A DNA stretch of 32,269 nt from Nitrospirota bacterium (lineage in GTDB: Bacteria > Nitrospirota > Thermodesulfovibrionia > Thermodesulfovibrionales > JdFR-88), in NCBI GenBank assembly GCA_021812785.1, contig JAKAMR010000020.1, positions 1 to 32,269 on the forward strand, in the 5' to 3' direction. How positions within the stretch are numbered: position 1 is the stretch's first letter; each line of letters begins with the position of its first letter. Shown piece after piece: positions 7,518 to 14,689 of the stretch. The notes below the pieces were generated by a model. That model was not told the origin of the DNA. It was given only the letters and a program-made list of their open reading frames with translations, and made no database searches. The position numbers and the translations under genes are program-made.

Positions 7518-9356
7518 CTATTTAAACCGGCCCAGGAACTTTTCGGCATTCATCGGGTCATGGAAAACAGATTCCTTGAGCCTCCTGAACCTGATCATCT
7601 TTTCCTTGCCGAAGTGCTTAGCTTTCAGCCTGCGTATTTCCGCATCCGCCTTGCCGGATGCCCGGATCATCTTACGGTATTCCTGAGGGTCGTTCTTTAT
7701 TGAAAAGTCTCCTGGCGCCTTCCACTTGTCTTTCATATAGATCCATGAAGCGAAGTCGGCTAGCTTTGCGCCCTGGAGAGGCACGATGGGAGTCGTGTTT
7801 TTAAGGCCCTCTATCCGGATGCCGTTTTTGTCCGCCACTATCTGGTGAGTCCCTTTGAAAGGGAGAGCGCCCTGGTCTTCCTCGAACTGCCAGTTGGACG
7901 TGGAGACCTGTACCCCTCCTGGCCTGTGGCAGGACCCGCAACTTCTGGCCTTGCCGTAAGGGTGTGAGGCCTGTTCTATCTCCAGCCAGAGAAGCTGCTT
8001 ATTGTCCGCGGGCAGCCCGCCCACCGTCCCAACGATGTAATATGCGTCTTCCGTCTGCCTGTCAGGCCAGCGGAACATTATCCGGGGTGAAGGGGGCACG
8101 TCTTTCCTGAAATTCCCGAGGCTGTGCGGCCATACCTTTACCGGCATCCAGCGGCCGTTCTGGTTCTTCATTATGATGGGAGGGCTTTGAATGCCGTAGT
8201 AGAGGGAATATTTGACGAAGGGATTGGGCCTTCCAGCCACCTCTCCAGGCCCCCAAATCGTCAATTGGTATCCCCGAAGCTGGTTTAAATGGCAGGCCGC
8301 GCAATCAAGGTCCTTATGCACGCTTTCCGCCAGGGCGTCCTCTGCCTCTATGTGGCAGTCCTGGCAGGTGGCCTTGCGCATCATGTCCCCCATGCCCTTG
8401 GGGCCCATCTGATGGCAGTCCATGCACTGCAGGCCCTTGGTGTAGTGGATGTCCGGCGCCTCTCCGGTCGGTATGGAATATTCGCCGCCTATGTAGGTCT
8501 CGCCCCGTCTGCTTTGCATGGCGCCGGGGTGGCATATGCTCGTCCCTCTTCCGTCGCCCTCGCAGTTTACAGCGGGGGGCTTTTTGTCAAAATTATGCAC
8601 TCCGGCAGTAGCACTGGGAGCGTAATGGCAGTCCAGGCATCCCGGGTGACAGACGTTGCAGAAGCGTTGTTTGGCCCTGGCCTGCTGCCTGGTGAAGGGC
8701 ACATCCATCTCCGCGGCTATTTTTTTTGTGTTCGCGTAATCGAAGCCCTCTTCCTTCAACCTCTTTTGCGGCGGGACATCCGCGAAGGACGGGCCGCAGT
8801 TGTGAGGGCCATAGGGAGAAAGCCATGTCCTCATGGTGCGCTGCCTGTAGTCCGCCCCCATGTCCGAAGTTTCGAACTGCTTCAGCTCCTCGGGGTGGCA
8901 GGAGGGCTGTGCGCACGTTTTTTTCACGATTGCCGGGTCAAAGTCCAGCGTGCCGGGGTTCCTATCCTGCCATAGCAGGTTCCTGACCTCGGGGTTCACA
9001 TAGAACGTTCCATTCCGGGATTTCACCTTCGGCAGGAGGTCCCTGATGCCAAAGGGGCCGGTTGGCACGAGGGCGCCCGGCAGTATGTCCCTCCTGTTCA
9101 GGACCTTTCCGTCATATCCTATAAAAAGCGCTTTAAGCATACCTTTGTGGGCGTCTTTCATATCCTTGGCCCTTCCGTTTCCCAAGTGGCAATCGCGGCA
9201 GGTGGCGTTGGCATGATGGCTTTGCATGGCAACCATCTGCGGGGTGATATAGAATTCCGGGTAACCCAGCTTTGCAAGTTTTTCACGGTTTGAGTGGCAG
9301 TTTATGCAGCCCGTGCTCGTGTTCAGCCATGCCTTGTACCCAGAGAGGGCCAGCAC
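7518..9356 (-). CDS. Membrane-anchored multiheme cytochrome c
   Basis: The frame given encodes 612 aa from a GTG. There are eight CXXCH haem sites (CINCH, CRDCH, CNVCH, CLDCH, CMDCH, CQDCH, CAACH, CGSCH), plus CAQPSCH (CX4CH) and a CX9CH spacing ending in SICH. Up to ten haems are therefore possible. Reading the same frame upstream of the GTG reveals a basic stretch and a membrane helix (KELLLSLIVAQFFIVLALSG), so the true protein is longer. The only plausible upstream start is ATT at 9443, with CCTC (GAGG on the coding strand) 5 nt before it. The protein is likely anchored in the inner membrane with haems in the periplasm. It is last in a sigma-54 operon with DsrE-like proteins, which suggests electron transfer to or from a sulfur compound. 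The exact enzyme class is not recognised. Confidence 0.88.
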   Translation of the reverse strand: MLALSGYKAWLNTSTGCINCHSNREKLAKLGYPEFYITPQMVAMQSHHANATCRDCHLGNGRAKDMKDAHKGMLKALFIGYDGKVLNRRDILPGALVPTGPFGIRDLLPKVKSRNGTFYVNPEVRNLLWQDRNPGTLDFDPAIVKKTCAQPSCHPEELKQFETSDMGADYRQRTMRTWLSPYGPHNCGPSFADVPPQKRLKEEGFDYANTKKIAAEMDVPFTRQQARAKQRFCNVCHPGCLDCHYAPSATAGVHNFDKKPPAVNCEGDGRGTSICHPGAMQSRRGETYIGGEYSIPTGEAPDIHYTKGLQCMDCHQMGPKGMGDMMRKATCQDCHIEAEDALAESVHKDLDCAACHLNQLRGYQLTIWGPGEVAGRPNPFVKYSLYYGIQSPPIIMKNQNGRWMPVKVWPHSLGNFRKDVPPSPRIMFRWPDRQTEDAYYIVGTVGGLPADNKQLLWLEIEQASHPYGKARSCGSCHRPGGVQVSTSNWQFEEDQGALPFKGTHQIVADKNGIRIEGLKNTTPIVPLQGAKLADFASWIYMKDKWKAPGDFSIKNDPQEYRKMIRASGKADAEIRRLKAKHFGKEKMIRFRRLKESVFHDPMNAEKFLGRFK

Positions 9357-9463
9357 AATGAAAAATTGGGCAACAATAAGGGAAAGGAGCAGCTCCTTTG
9401 AAAAGATCCTTTTCAGTCTGCCTGGTTTTTTAGCGTAAAAAATCTTAACCTCGCCTGTTTTTA

Positions 9464-9766
9464 TTAAAGCACGATCACGACGTCTGATTCATTGCTCATG
9501 AGGGCATTGTCAAACTGGCTCCCGCAGGTGATGTGCCGGGGGACCAGACTTGTGCCAACGCCTTCTTTCCCCGCGCTGTGGGAGCAAAACGCCATCTTTA
9601 CGCCTTCAAGCCGGCACAGGCCCGAATACTCCCCGTTCTCCAGTAGCCTGGTCCCGGAATCCATCGTGAATATGCTCACCTCGTGCCCTCTTGAAAGCGC
9701 CTCTTTCGTAATGCCTATAATATCCTTCAGGTTATTGTCTGTGTTGACGAGCAGGCCTATTTTCAT
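9464..9766 (-). CDS. DsrE-like sulfur-relay family protein with cysteines
   Basis: This 100-aa protein starts MKIGLLVNTDNN and shows the alternating strand-helix pattern of DsrE/TusD-type folds. It has three cysteines (51, 61, 81). It is the only one of the three small proteins in this operon with any cysteine, so it is the best candidate sulfur acceptor. An upstream in-frame ATG at 9784 exists, but GGAG sits 6 nt before the ATG at 9766, so the shorter start is preferred. It lies between the 57-aa DsrH-like gene and the cytochrome gene. Assignment to DsrE, DsrF or another subfamily is not certain. Confidence 0.65.
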   Translation of the reverse strand: MKIGLLVNTDNNLKDIIGITKEALSRGHEVSIFTMDSGTRLLENGEYSGLCRLEGVKMAFCSHSAGKEGVGTSLVPRHITCGSQFDNALMSNESDVVIVL

Positions 9767-9793
9767 TTTTTTCTCCATTGCCACTTTTTTATA

Positions 9794-9967
9794 TTACCAA
9801 GAAATCACCTTGTCGTTTTTTTCCACCATTTCCAGCAGCTCCTTGTAGTCCTTGTTTTCCCTCAGGTCAAAAAGGGAGATGTCATTATCGATTCCCTGCT
9901 GCTCGATAATGGACTTTAACGTCCCGCGGGTTTTTTCCCCGCTGTGCAATATATACAGTATCTTCAT
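9794..9967 (-). CDS. 57-aa DsrH/TusB-like small protein
   Basis: This small gene has a strong AAGGAGG just before ATG 9967 and encodes MKILYILHSG..., ending NDKVISW. The start and the D-K-V-I-S-W ending resemble DsrH/TusB-type proteins, though it is shorter than the usual 90-100 residues and has no cysteine. It lies between two DsrE-like genes, so the trio mirrors dsrEFH/tusBCD gene order. Coding status is supported by the ribosome site and tight spacing (27 nt to the next gene, 15 nt from the previous). The function as a scaffold partner is inferred. Confidence 0.65.
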   Translation of the reverse strand: MKILYILHSGEKTRGTLKSIIEQQGIDNDISLFDLRENKDYKELLEMVEKNDKVISW

Positions 9968-9982
9968 CTTCCCCTCCTTATT

Positions 9983-10258
9983 TCAGTAGGGCAGCACAAG
10001 ATCATAACCGGTGAGCCTTTTTGCCATTTCCGCGGTAGAAATATATGTAAGCCCCCCGCTTTTGTCCGGGTAGTTCGTATAAAGGCTCATACCCATATCC
10101 TTCATCGTCTCGATGTTCATGATATTGTCCTCTGAGGGCCCCACCGGCCCGTCGAGTATGTAAACGTCTATGGCGTCTTCAAGAAGCGTCACCCCTAGCG
10201 CCATCCTGAGCGCCTCATCCTGCCTGTCCCTTACAAGCACCGCTATTTTTTTGGGCAT
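9983..10258 (-). CDS. DsrE-like protein lacking cysteine
   Basis: This 91-aa protein starts MPKKIAVLVRDRQDEALRMALG, typical of the DsrE/TusD-like fold with a first strand and a glycine-rich helix start. No cysteine is present, so it cannot itself be the persulfide-bearing subunit, unlike classical DsrE/TusD. GGAGG lies 8 nt before the ATG. It is the first gene of the leftward operon and lies 49 nt downstream of a perfect sigma-54 promoter. A structural role in a hetero-complex with the two following small proteins is likely but inferred. Confidence 0.65.
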   Translation of the reverse strand: MPKKIAVLVRDRQDEALRMALGVTLLEDAIDVYILDGPVGPSEDNIMNIETMKDMGMSLYTNYPDKSGGLTYISTAEMAKRLTGYDLVLPY

Positions 10259-10278
10259 GCATTTTCCTCCATTGTTTT

Positions 10279-10314
10279 TAATTTGCGCTGCTTCCCATAT
10301 ATTTTCGCAAATTA
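10279..10314. promoter_or_regulatory. Inverted repeat overlapping the leftward sigma-54 promoter
   Basis: TAATTTGCG (10279-10287) and CGCAAATTA (10306-10314) form a perfect 9-bp inverted repeat with an 18-nt centre. The right arm covers the -12 element of the sigma-54 promoter, and the left arm lies in the predicted leader. It could be an operator or an RNA stem. Confidence 0.45.
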
Positions 10315-10321
10315 CGTGCCA
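10307..10321 (-). promoter_or_regulatory. Sigma-54 promoter of the DsrE-like/cytochrome operon
   Basis: On the minus strand the sequence reads TGGCAC-N5-TTGC, a full match to the -24/-12 consensus, with the -24 GG and -12 GC exactly 12 nt apart. Transcription should start about 12 nt beyond the -12 GC, near 10295, giving a short leader before ATG 10258. Activation needs an enhancer-binding protein; the NtrC-type gene at 13129 is the natural candidate. Confidence 0.85.
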
Positions 10322-10357
10322 TGTGCGGCCGGGGGGAGGATTAGACCATAAGGCGAT

Positions 10358-10387
10358 TTGACTTTACGGTTAGGCGGCAACTATATT
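10358..10387 (+). promoter_or_regulatory. Sigma-70 promoter of the YeeE-TusA-kinase-regulator operon
   Basis: TTGACT (10358-10363) and TATATT (10382-10387) are 18 nt apart. The hexamer and spacer are like those before dnaE and the lytic transglycosylase in this window. It faces away from the sigma-54 promoter of the divergent operon. Confidence 0.65.
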
Positions 10388-10512
10388 AAAAAAAAGGATT
10401 TCGGGGAAACGGCTTTTTAAAAAAGGAACCGGGTTAAAAAAGTACGGGCGCGCTTCGTCTTTTCTTTATTGTTTCCTCCCAGTTTGCGGCTGGCCTGGCG
10501 CTTGGCTCCATA

Positions 10513-11547
10513 ATGTACCGGTCGGATTTCTGCATGGCCGGAGTTTTTCGCGATGCCTACCTGTTCAGGGATTATCACCGGATGAAGGCTTTTTTTCTTC
10601 TTGTTTGCCTCCTTGCTTTATTCTTGTATCTTATAAGGCATTTCAATCTGATATCCACCTACCCCCCGTCTTTTTTTGGCACCCCTTCGGCTGCGGACCT
10701 GTGCGGCGGGTTCATCTTTGGCATAGGTATGGTGCTTGGCGGCGGGTGCCTGCTGAGCACCCTGTACAAGCTTGGGTCCGGGCACACGGTAAGCGCCATT
10801 ACGTTCTGCGGAGTCCTGTTTGGAGGGTTTGTGTCGGCCGCGTTTTATCCCATGTTCCGGTCGTTTGCAGCCTCAACCGTTCTGCTTGGGGACAAGACAG
10901 CCCTGGAGCACATAGTGGGGAGCGCAGGGGTCCCCGTGCTTGTCACCTCTGTGCTGGCCGCCTCGCTTGCCCTCAGATGGGCCAGAAAGGGGGGATGGTC
11001 GCAGCCGGCCTACGCCCGCGGATACCTGCCTCTATGGAAGGCCTCTTTTATCATGGCCTTTGTCATAGCCCTGGTGGTGGCCTTTTCCGGCAGGCCCCTG
11101 GCGGTAGGCATGGGATACGCCAAACTCTCCGGTATTGTTGGCGGGCTGTTTCTTCCCTCCCTGACCGGGAAGCTGGAATTTTTCCATACCGAGGCCCCAA
11201 GGCTGCTTTACGGCCGCATAATGGATGGCGGGGCCGGACCGGCATTCGATTCCGTCGCACTGACCCAGTTTTCCCTGATGGCGGGGGTTGTGGGAGGGTC
11301 CTTCATCTCGTCATTTAAGCTAGGGGAGTTTCGGATAACGCGCATGCCCCCGGGGAGGCAGGCCTTCTCGGCTTTTTTGGGCGGGATGCTTATGGCCGCC
11401 GGCGCGCTTATGGCCGGGGGGTGCAATTTGTGGCACCTGATCGGGGGGGTGCCCCTTTTTGCGCTTCAAAGCATGGTTTTTGCTTTAGGTATAGCTGGAG
11501 GGTCCTTCCTGGGGGCCGTCTTTATTCGAAGGGCCGTTATCCGTTGA
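10513..11547 (+). CDS. YeeE/YedE (TsuA-like) sulfur-compound permease
   Basis: This is a 344-aa multi-spanning membrane protein from the first ATG. It has family cysteine motifs at Cys7 (RSDFCMAG), Cys79 (GGGCLLS) and Cys303 (GGCNLWH). In characterised YeeE, conserved pore cysteines pass thiosulfate across the inner membrane. The in-frame sequence upstream (VSSQFAAGLALGSIMYRSDFC) completes the first membrane helix expected for the family, but it has no ATG, GTG or TTG before an in-frame TAA near 10434. ATT at 10468 is the only well-placed candidate, and no ribosome site precedes it. The gene leads an operon with a TusA-like protein, a histidine kinase and a sigma-54 activator. The substrate could be thiosulfate or another sulfur species. 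Confidence 0.85.
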   Translation: MYRSDFCMAGVFRDAYLFRDYHRMKAFFLLVCLLALFLYLIRHFNLISTYPPSFFGTPSAADLCGGFIFGIGMVLGGGCLLSTLYKLGSGHTVSAITFCGVLFGGFVSAAFYPMFRSFAASTVLLGDKTALEHIVGSAGVPVLVTSVLAASLALRWARKGGWSQPAYARGYLPLWKASFIMAFVIALVVAFSGRPLAVGMGYAKLSGIVGGLFLPSLTGKLEFFHTEAPRLLYGRIMDGGAGPAFDSVALTQFSLMAGVVGGSFISSFKLGEFRITRMPPGRQAFSAFLGGMLMAAGALMAGGCNLWHLIGGVPLFALQSMVFALGIAGGSFLGAVFIRRAVIR

Positions 11548-11569
11548 ACGAATGGAGCGGGAGGTAGCC

Positions 11570-11821
11570 ATGCGACAAGCTGCGGAGGACATAGTCCTCG
11601 ACATAAGGGGGCAGATATGCCCCGCATGCCTCATGATCACTCTGCGAGAGCTGAACAGCAACAAGGAAAAACTTAAAAATGAAAAGGCAAGGCTTGTGGT
11701 CAAGACGGACCATCGCGACGCGACAAGGACGATACCGAGTGCGGCATTCGCTATGGGGTACAGAGTGTCTGTCTTGCAGAGGGACAAGTATTACGAGATA
11801 GCCATGGAGTATGAAAAATGA
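11570..11821 (+). CDS. TusA-like protein with a CPAC motif
   Basis: This 83-aa TusA-family protein has DIRGQICPACL at the active-site position. The usual CPxP is replaced by CPAC, giving two cysteines (17 and 20) in a CxxC arrangement and losing the second proline. An in-frame ATG lies at 11552, but GGGAGG sits 6 nt before the ATG at 11570, which is preferred. Its stop overlaps the kinase start (ATGA), so the two are translationally coupled. It may carry sulfane sulfur like TusA, or use the cysteine pair as a redox or persulfide switch feeding the kinase; the latter is inference. Confidence 0.75.
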   Translation: MRQAAEDIVLDIRGQICPACLMITLRELNSNKEKLKNEKARLVVKTDHRDATRTIPSAAFAMGYRVSVLQRDKYYEIAMEYEK

Positions 11822-13107
11822 GCGGCCTCGAAGAGATCGAGAAGACAGACCCCAGGCTGGGCAACGAACGGCTGAAAAGATATATCCGCGAAAAGGTGAA
11901 CCACCTCCTGTCCGTGATGGGCACAAAGCCTCTGAGCAGGGAGGAACTGGATGACAATACCCTTCTGGAGCTCGACCCGATAGGCATAATAGCGCTTTCC
12001 TTTGAGCAGATACTCGAGCACCAGAAAGACACCAACGAGCGGCTTACCGTCGCCAAAGACCAGCTTCAGGCCGTCTTCGACGCCGTGGGCGTCTGCATAT
12101 CGATAATAGACGAGGACATGAGGATAGTTAATTGCAACGAAAAGCAGAAGGAGATGCTCGTCTCCGCAAATACGGAGGTGATCGGAAGGCACTGCTATGA
12201 GATATACTGTGGCAAGGATTCTCCGAGCCTGGACTGTCCGGCCGTAGAGACCCTGGCAACCGGCAGGCCCGTTTTCATCAGGGAGGTGAAAAAAAAGAAC
12301 AAGCATTTCCAGATAGTCACGTCCCCGATGAAGGACGCGGAAGGGCGGGTGACCGGCGCCATCGAGGTTTCGATGGATGTCACCGAAAAAAAGAAGGCCG
12401 AAGAGCTGATGCGCCAGGCTGAAAAACTCACCGCTATAGGGCTTCTTGCCGGAGGTATAGCCCATGAGCTCAACAATCCGCTTGGCAACATATTGGGTTA
12501 CGCCACGCTCCTGCTTAAAGACGGGGAATCCGGCTTGGGCCCCGGGCAAAAGGAAAAACTTGAGATAATAGTGGAGCAGGCAAAAAAGGGCAGTGAGATC
12601 ATAAGGGGCCTCCTGGATTTTTCCCGCCAGTCGGTTCCCGCGTTCCAGGACATCCTCATTAACGACATAATAATGAAAACCGTGCGCACCCTTCAAAACA
12701 GGCTTGCCTGCCAGGGCATAAAAGTGGACACCGCGCTTGCCGATGGGCTGATCGTGCGTGCCGACCCTCGGAAGATAGAGCTGGTTTTCCTGAACCTGAT
12801 GCTCAATTCGATACAGGCCTTTGAGGGGATGGACAGGAAGGGCAAGGCCATAAGCGTAAGGGCGGTCCGCGAAGGGGGCCTGATCCAGGTAAAGGTGGCG
12901 GACAACGGGCCGGGAATACCCGAAGACATACTTTCAAACATATTCGACCCGTTCTTTACCACAAAGCCCGTCGGAAAAGGGGCGGGGCTCGGGTTGTCCA
13001 TCTGCTCGGGTGTCATCAGGGAACACAAGGGCTCTATCCACGCCGCCAGCGAGCCAGGGAAAGGGACGGAATTCACCGTCTCGCTCCCGGCGGGCGTGAA
13101 AGGCTGA
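11818..13107 (+). CDS. Cytoplasmic PAS-domain histidine kinase (NtrB-like)
   Basis: This 429-aa protein has no membrane segment. A helical N-terminus (1-80) precedes a PAS domain (about 81-190), a dimerisation/phosphoacceptor region with His216 in GGIAHELNNPL, and an ATPase domain with N box (NLMLNSIQ), G1 (DNGPGIP), F box (FDPFFTTKP) and G2 (GLGLSI). The PAS domain is rich in cysteine: Cys93, 106, 126, 131 and 140, including CYEIYC and DCP. This pattern occurs in PAS domains that may bind metal or sense redox or thiol state. It starts within the stop of the TusA-like gene and is followed after 21 nt by its NtrC-type partner. It probably senses an intracellular sulfur signal. Confidence 0.92.
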   Translation: MSGLEEIEKTDPRLGNERLKRYIREKVNHLLSVMGTKPLSREELDDNTLLELDPIGIIALSFEQILEHQKDTNERLTVAKDQLQAVFDAVGVCISIIDEDMRIVNCNEKQKEMLVSANTEVIGRHCYEIYCGKDSPSLDCPAVETLATGRPVFIREVKKKNKHFQIVTSPMKDAEGRVTGAIEVSMDVTEKKKAEELMRQAEKLTAIGLLAGGIAHELNNPLGNILGYATLLLKDGESGLGPGQKEKLEIIVEQAKKGSEIIRGLLDFSRQSVPAFQDILINDIIMKTVRTLQNRLACQGIKVDTALADGLIVRADPRKIELVFLNLMLNSIQAFEGMDRKGKAISVRAVREGGLIQVKVADNGPGIPEDILSNIFDPFFTTKPVGKGAGLGLSICSGVIREHKGSIHAASEPGKGTEFTVSLPAGVKG

Positions 13108-13128
13108 ACCGGAAAGGGGGGCGGTTTT

Positions 13129-14472
13129 TTGTTCAGGGTCCTTGTGGTGGAAGACGACCTCAGAATGAGGGGCCTCATCAAGGAGCTCCTTGAGAAGCAG
13201 GGCTACAGCGTTACCGGAAGCCAAAACGGAACGGAGGCCATACCGCTTATAAGAGAGCAGGATTTCGACGTCATCCTTACAGATCTCAGGATGCCGGACT
13301 CTGACGGCATGGAAGTCCTGGCCTGTGCAAAGGAGCTTAGCCCCTTCACCCCGGTTGTGATGATAACGGGTTTTGCCACGGTGGATTCCGCCGTCGGAGC
13401 GATGAAGGAGGGGGCCTATGACTACATACAGAAACCCTTCGAACCCGACGTCCTTCTGTTTACGGTAAAGAGAGCGGCGGAGTACCGCAGGCTTGTCGAT
13501 GAAAACCTTAAGCTTTCCGCGGGGCCGGAAAGAGATGCCGATTACGAGTTCGTGGGCTCGAGCCGGGCGGTTTCGGAGCTTAAAAAACTGGTCGGGAAAG
13601 TGGCCCCTCTGGACACTACGGTGCTTATACAGGGGGAAACCGGAACGGGCAAGGAGATGATAGCAAGGCTCATTCACAGGCTCGGCCCCAGGGCCCTGGA
13701 AAAATTCCTGCCGGTAAACTGCGGGGCCTTGCCGGAAACGCTTATAGAGGCGGAGCTCTTCGGATATGAAAAGGGCTCTTTCACGGGCGCTTCCGCCAGG
13801 AAGAAAGGGCTTTTCGAGGCATCGGACCGGGGCACGATATTCCTGGACGAGCTGAACAGCGCGTCCCCCTCCCTCCAGATTAAATTGCTCAGGGTCCTGC
13901 AGGAAGGCAGTTTCATGAGGGTGGGGGGCACGGAACCGGTATCCGTAAATGTGCGAGTGATAGCCGCCTGCAACACGGACCTTGCCAAAGACGTGGAGGA
14001 AGGCAGATTCAGGAAAGACCTTTTTTACCGCCTGAACATCATTTCGATTGCCATCCCTCCGCTCAGGGAACGCAGGGATGACATCCCATATCTGGCCCGC
14101 CATTTCCTTTTAAAGTACCGCGGCAGGCTCTCGAAGGAAATAAATTCCATCTCGCCTGAAGCCATCGCCGCACTGGTAGAGTATCCGTGGCCTGGGAACG
14201 TGAGGGAGTTGGAAAACTGCATAGAGCACGCGGTCGTCATCGAAGGGGGCAGCGAGATAACAGCGAGGTCCCTTCAAAAGGAAATACTCAAAAGGAAACA
14301 TGGCTCCATTCCCCTCGCGCACATGGGAGGCTTCAAGCTGGAAGATACAGAAAAAGTCCTCATCCAGAAAGCCCTGAGCGCCTTTGACGGGCAGAAGGCC
14401 AAGGCCGCCGAAGCCCTTGGCATAAGCATTACGACCCTATGGAGAAAACTTAAAAAGCTGAACCTCGAATAA
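13129..14472 (+). CDS. NtrC-type sigma-54 response regulator
   Basis: This 447-aa enhancer-binding protein has a receiver domain (1-120) with acidic pocket EDD (8-10) and phosphoacceptor Asp52. Its AAA+ domain has Walker A GETGTGKE (169-176), the sigma-54 contact loop GSFTGA (216-221, a common variant of GAFTGA) and Walker B TIFLDELN. A Fis-type helix-turn-helix (about 425-445) ends the protein. The start is TTG at 13129 after a GGGGGG-rich ribosome site; no ATG fits. The partner kinase is immediately upstream. A paired dyad and a perfect sigma-54 promoter follow within 175 nt of its stop, so the adjacent operon is its likely target. Confidence 0.93.
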   Translation: MFRVLVVEDDLRMRGLIKELLEKQGYSVTGSQNGTEAIPLIREQDFDVILTDLRMPDSDGMEVLACAKELSPFTPVVMITGFATVDSAVGAMKEGAYDYIQKPFEPDVLLFTVKRAAEYRRLVDENLKLSAGPERDADYEFVGSSRAVSELKKLVGKVAPLDTTVLIQGETGTGKEMIARLIHRLGPRALEKFLPVNCGALPETLIEAELFGYEKGSFTGASARKKGLFEASDRGTIFLDELNSASPSLQIKLLRVLQEGSFMRVGGTEPVSVNVRVIAACNTDLAKDVEEGRFRKDLFYRLNIISIAIPPLRERRDDIPYLARHFLLKYRGRLSKEINSISPEAIAALVEYPWPGNVRELENCIEHAVVIEGGSEITARSLQKEILKRKHGSIPLAHMGGFKLEDTEKVLIQKALSAFDGQKAKAAEALGISITTLWRKLKKLNLE

Positions 14473-14539
14473 AGGTTTTTTTCTTTTCAGGTCCTTCCCG
14501 GTCTTTCATCTCCCGCGATTCTCTCATCTAAAAGCAAAT

Positions 14540-14582
14540 ATTGCATTTCAAAATGAAAAACTATTTCATCTTGAAATGCAAT
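14540..14582. promoter_or_regulatory. Paired-dyad upstream activator site
   Basis: ATTGCATTTCAA (14540-14551) and TTGAAATGCAAT (14571-14582) are a perfect 12-bp inverted repeat. Within it are two smaller dyads of the form TTTCA-N3-TGAAA, at 14546-14558 and 14564-14576, with centres 18 bp apart. The element ends 50 nt before the -24 of the sigma-54 promoter, a usual place for binding sites of NtrC-type activators. The regulator at 13129 is the likely ligand. Confidence 0.75.
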
Positions 14583-14631
14583 CTGCATCAGGGCGCTGTC
14601 AGATAATCCCCTCCTGATGGCACGACCCTTC

Positions 14632-14646
14632 TGGCACTTCTCTTGC
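14632..14646 (+). promoter_or_regulatory. Sigma-54 promoter of the eight-gene sulfur operon
   Basis: TGGCAC (14632-14637), a 5-nt spacer and TTGC (14643-14646) match the -24/-12 consensus exactly. The start of transcription should be near 14658, about 32-50 nt before the first gene. A second TGGCAC at 14618-14623 has no -12 partner. Confidence 0.88.
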
Positions 14647-14689
14647 TTTATACATGTGAAGGCCGGTCCGCAAGACGGAAATCAAAAGG

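Noticed and set aside
10399..10409. TTTCGGGGAAA as a regulator dyad for the cytochrome operon
   Set aside because: It has the wrong arms and spacing compared with the TTTCA-N3-TGAAA dyads at 14546 and 14564.
14618..14632. TGGCAC at 14618-14623 as a second sigma-54 promoter
   Set aside because: The position of the -12 element reads TTCT rather than TTGC. Only the element at 14632 is complete.
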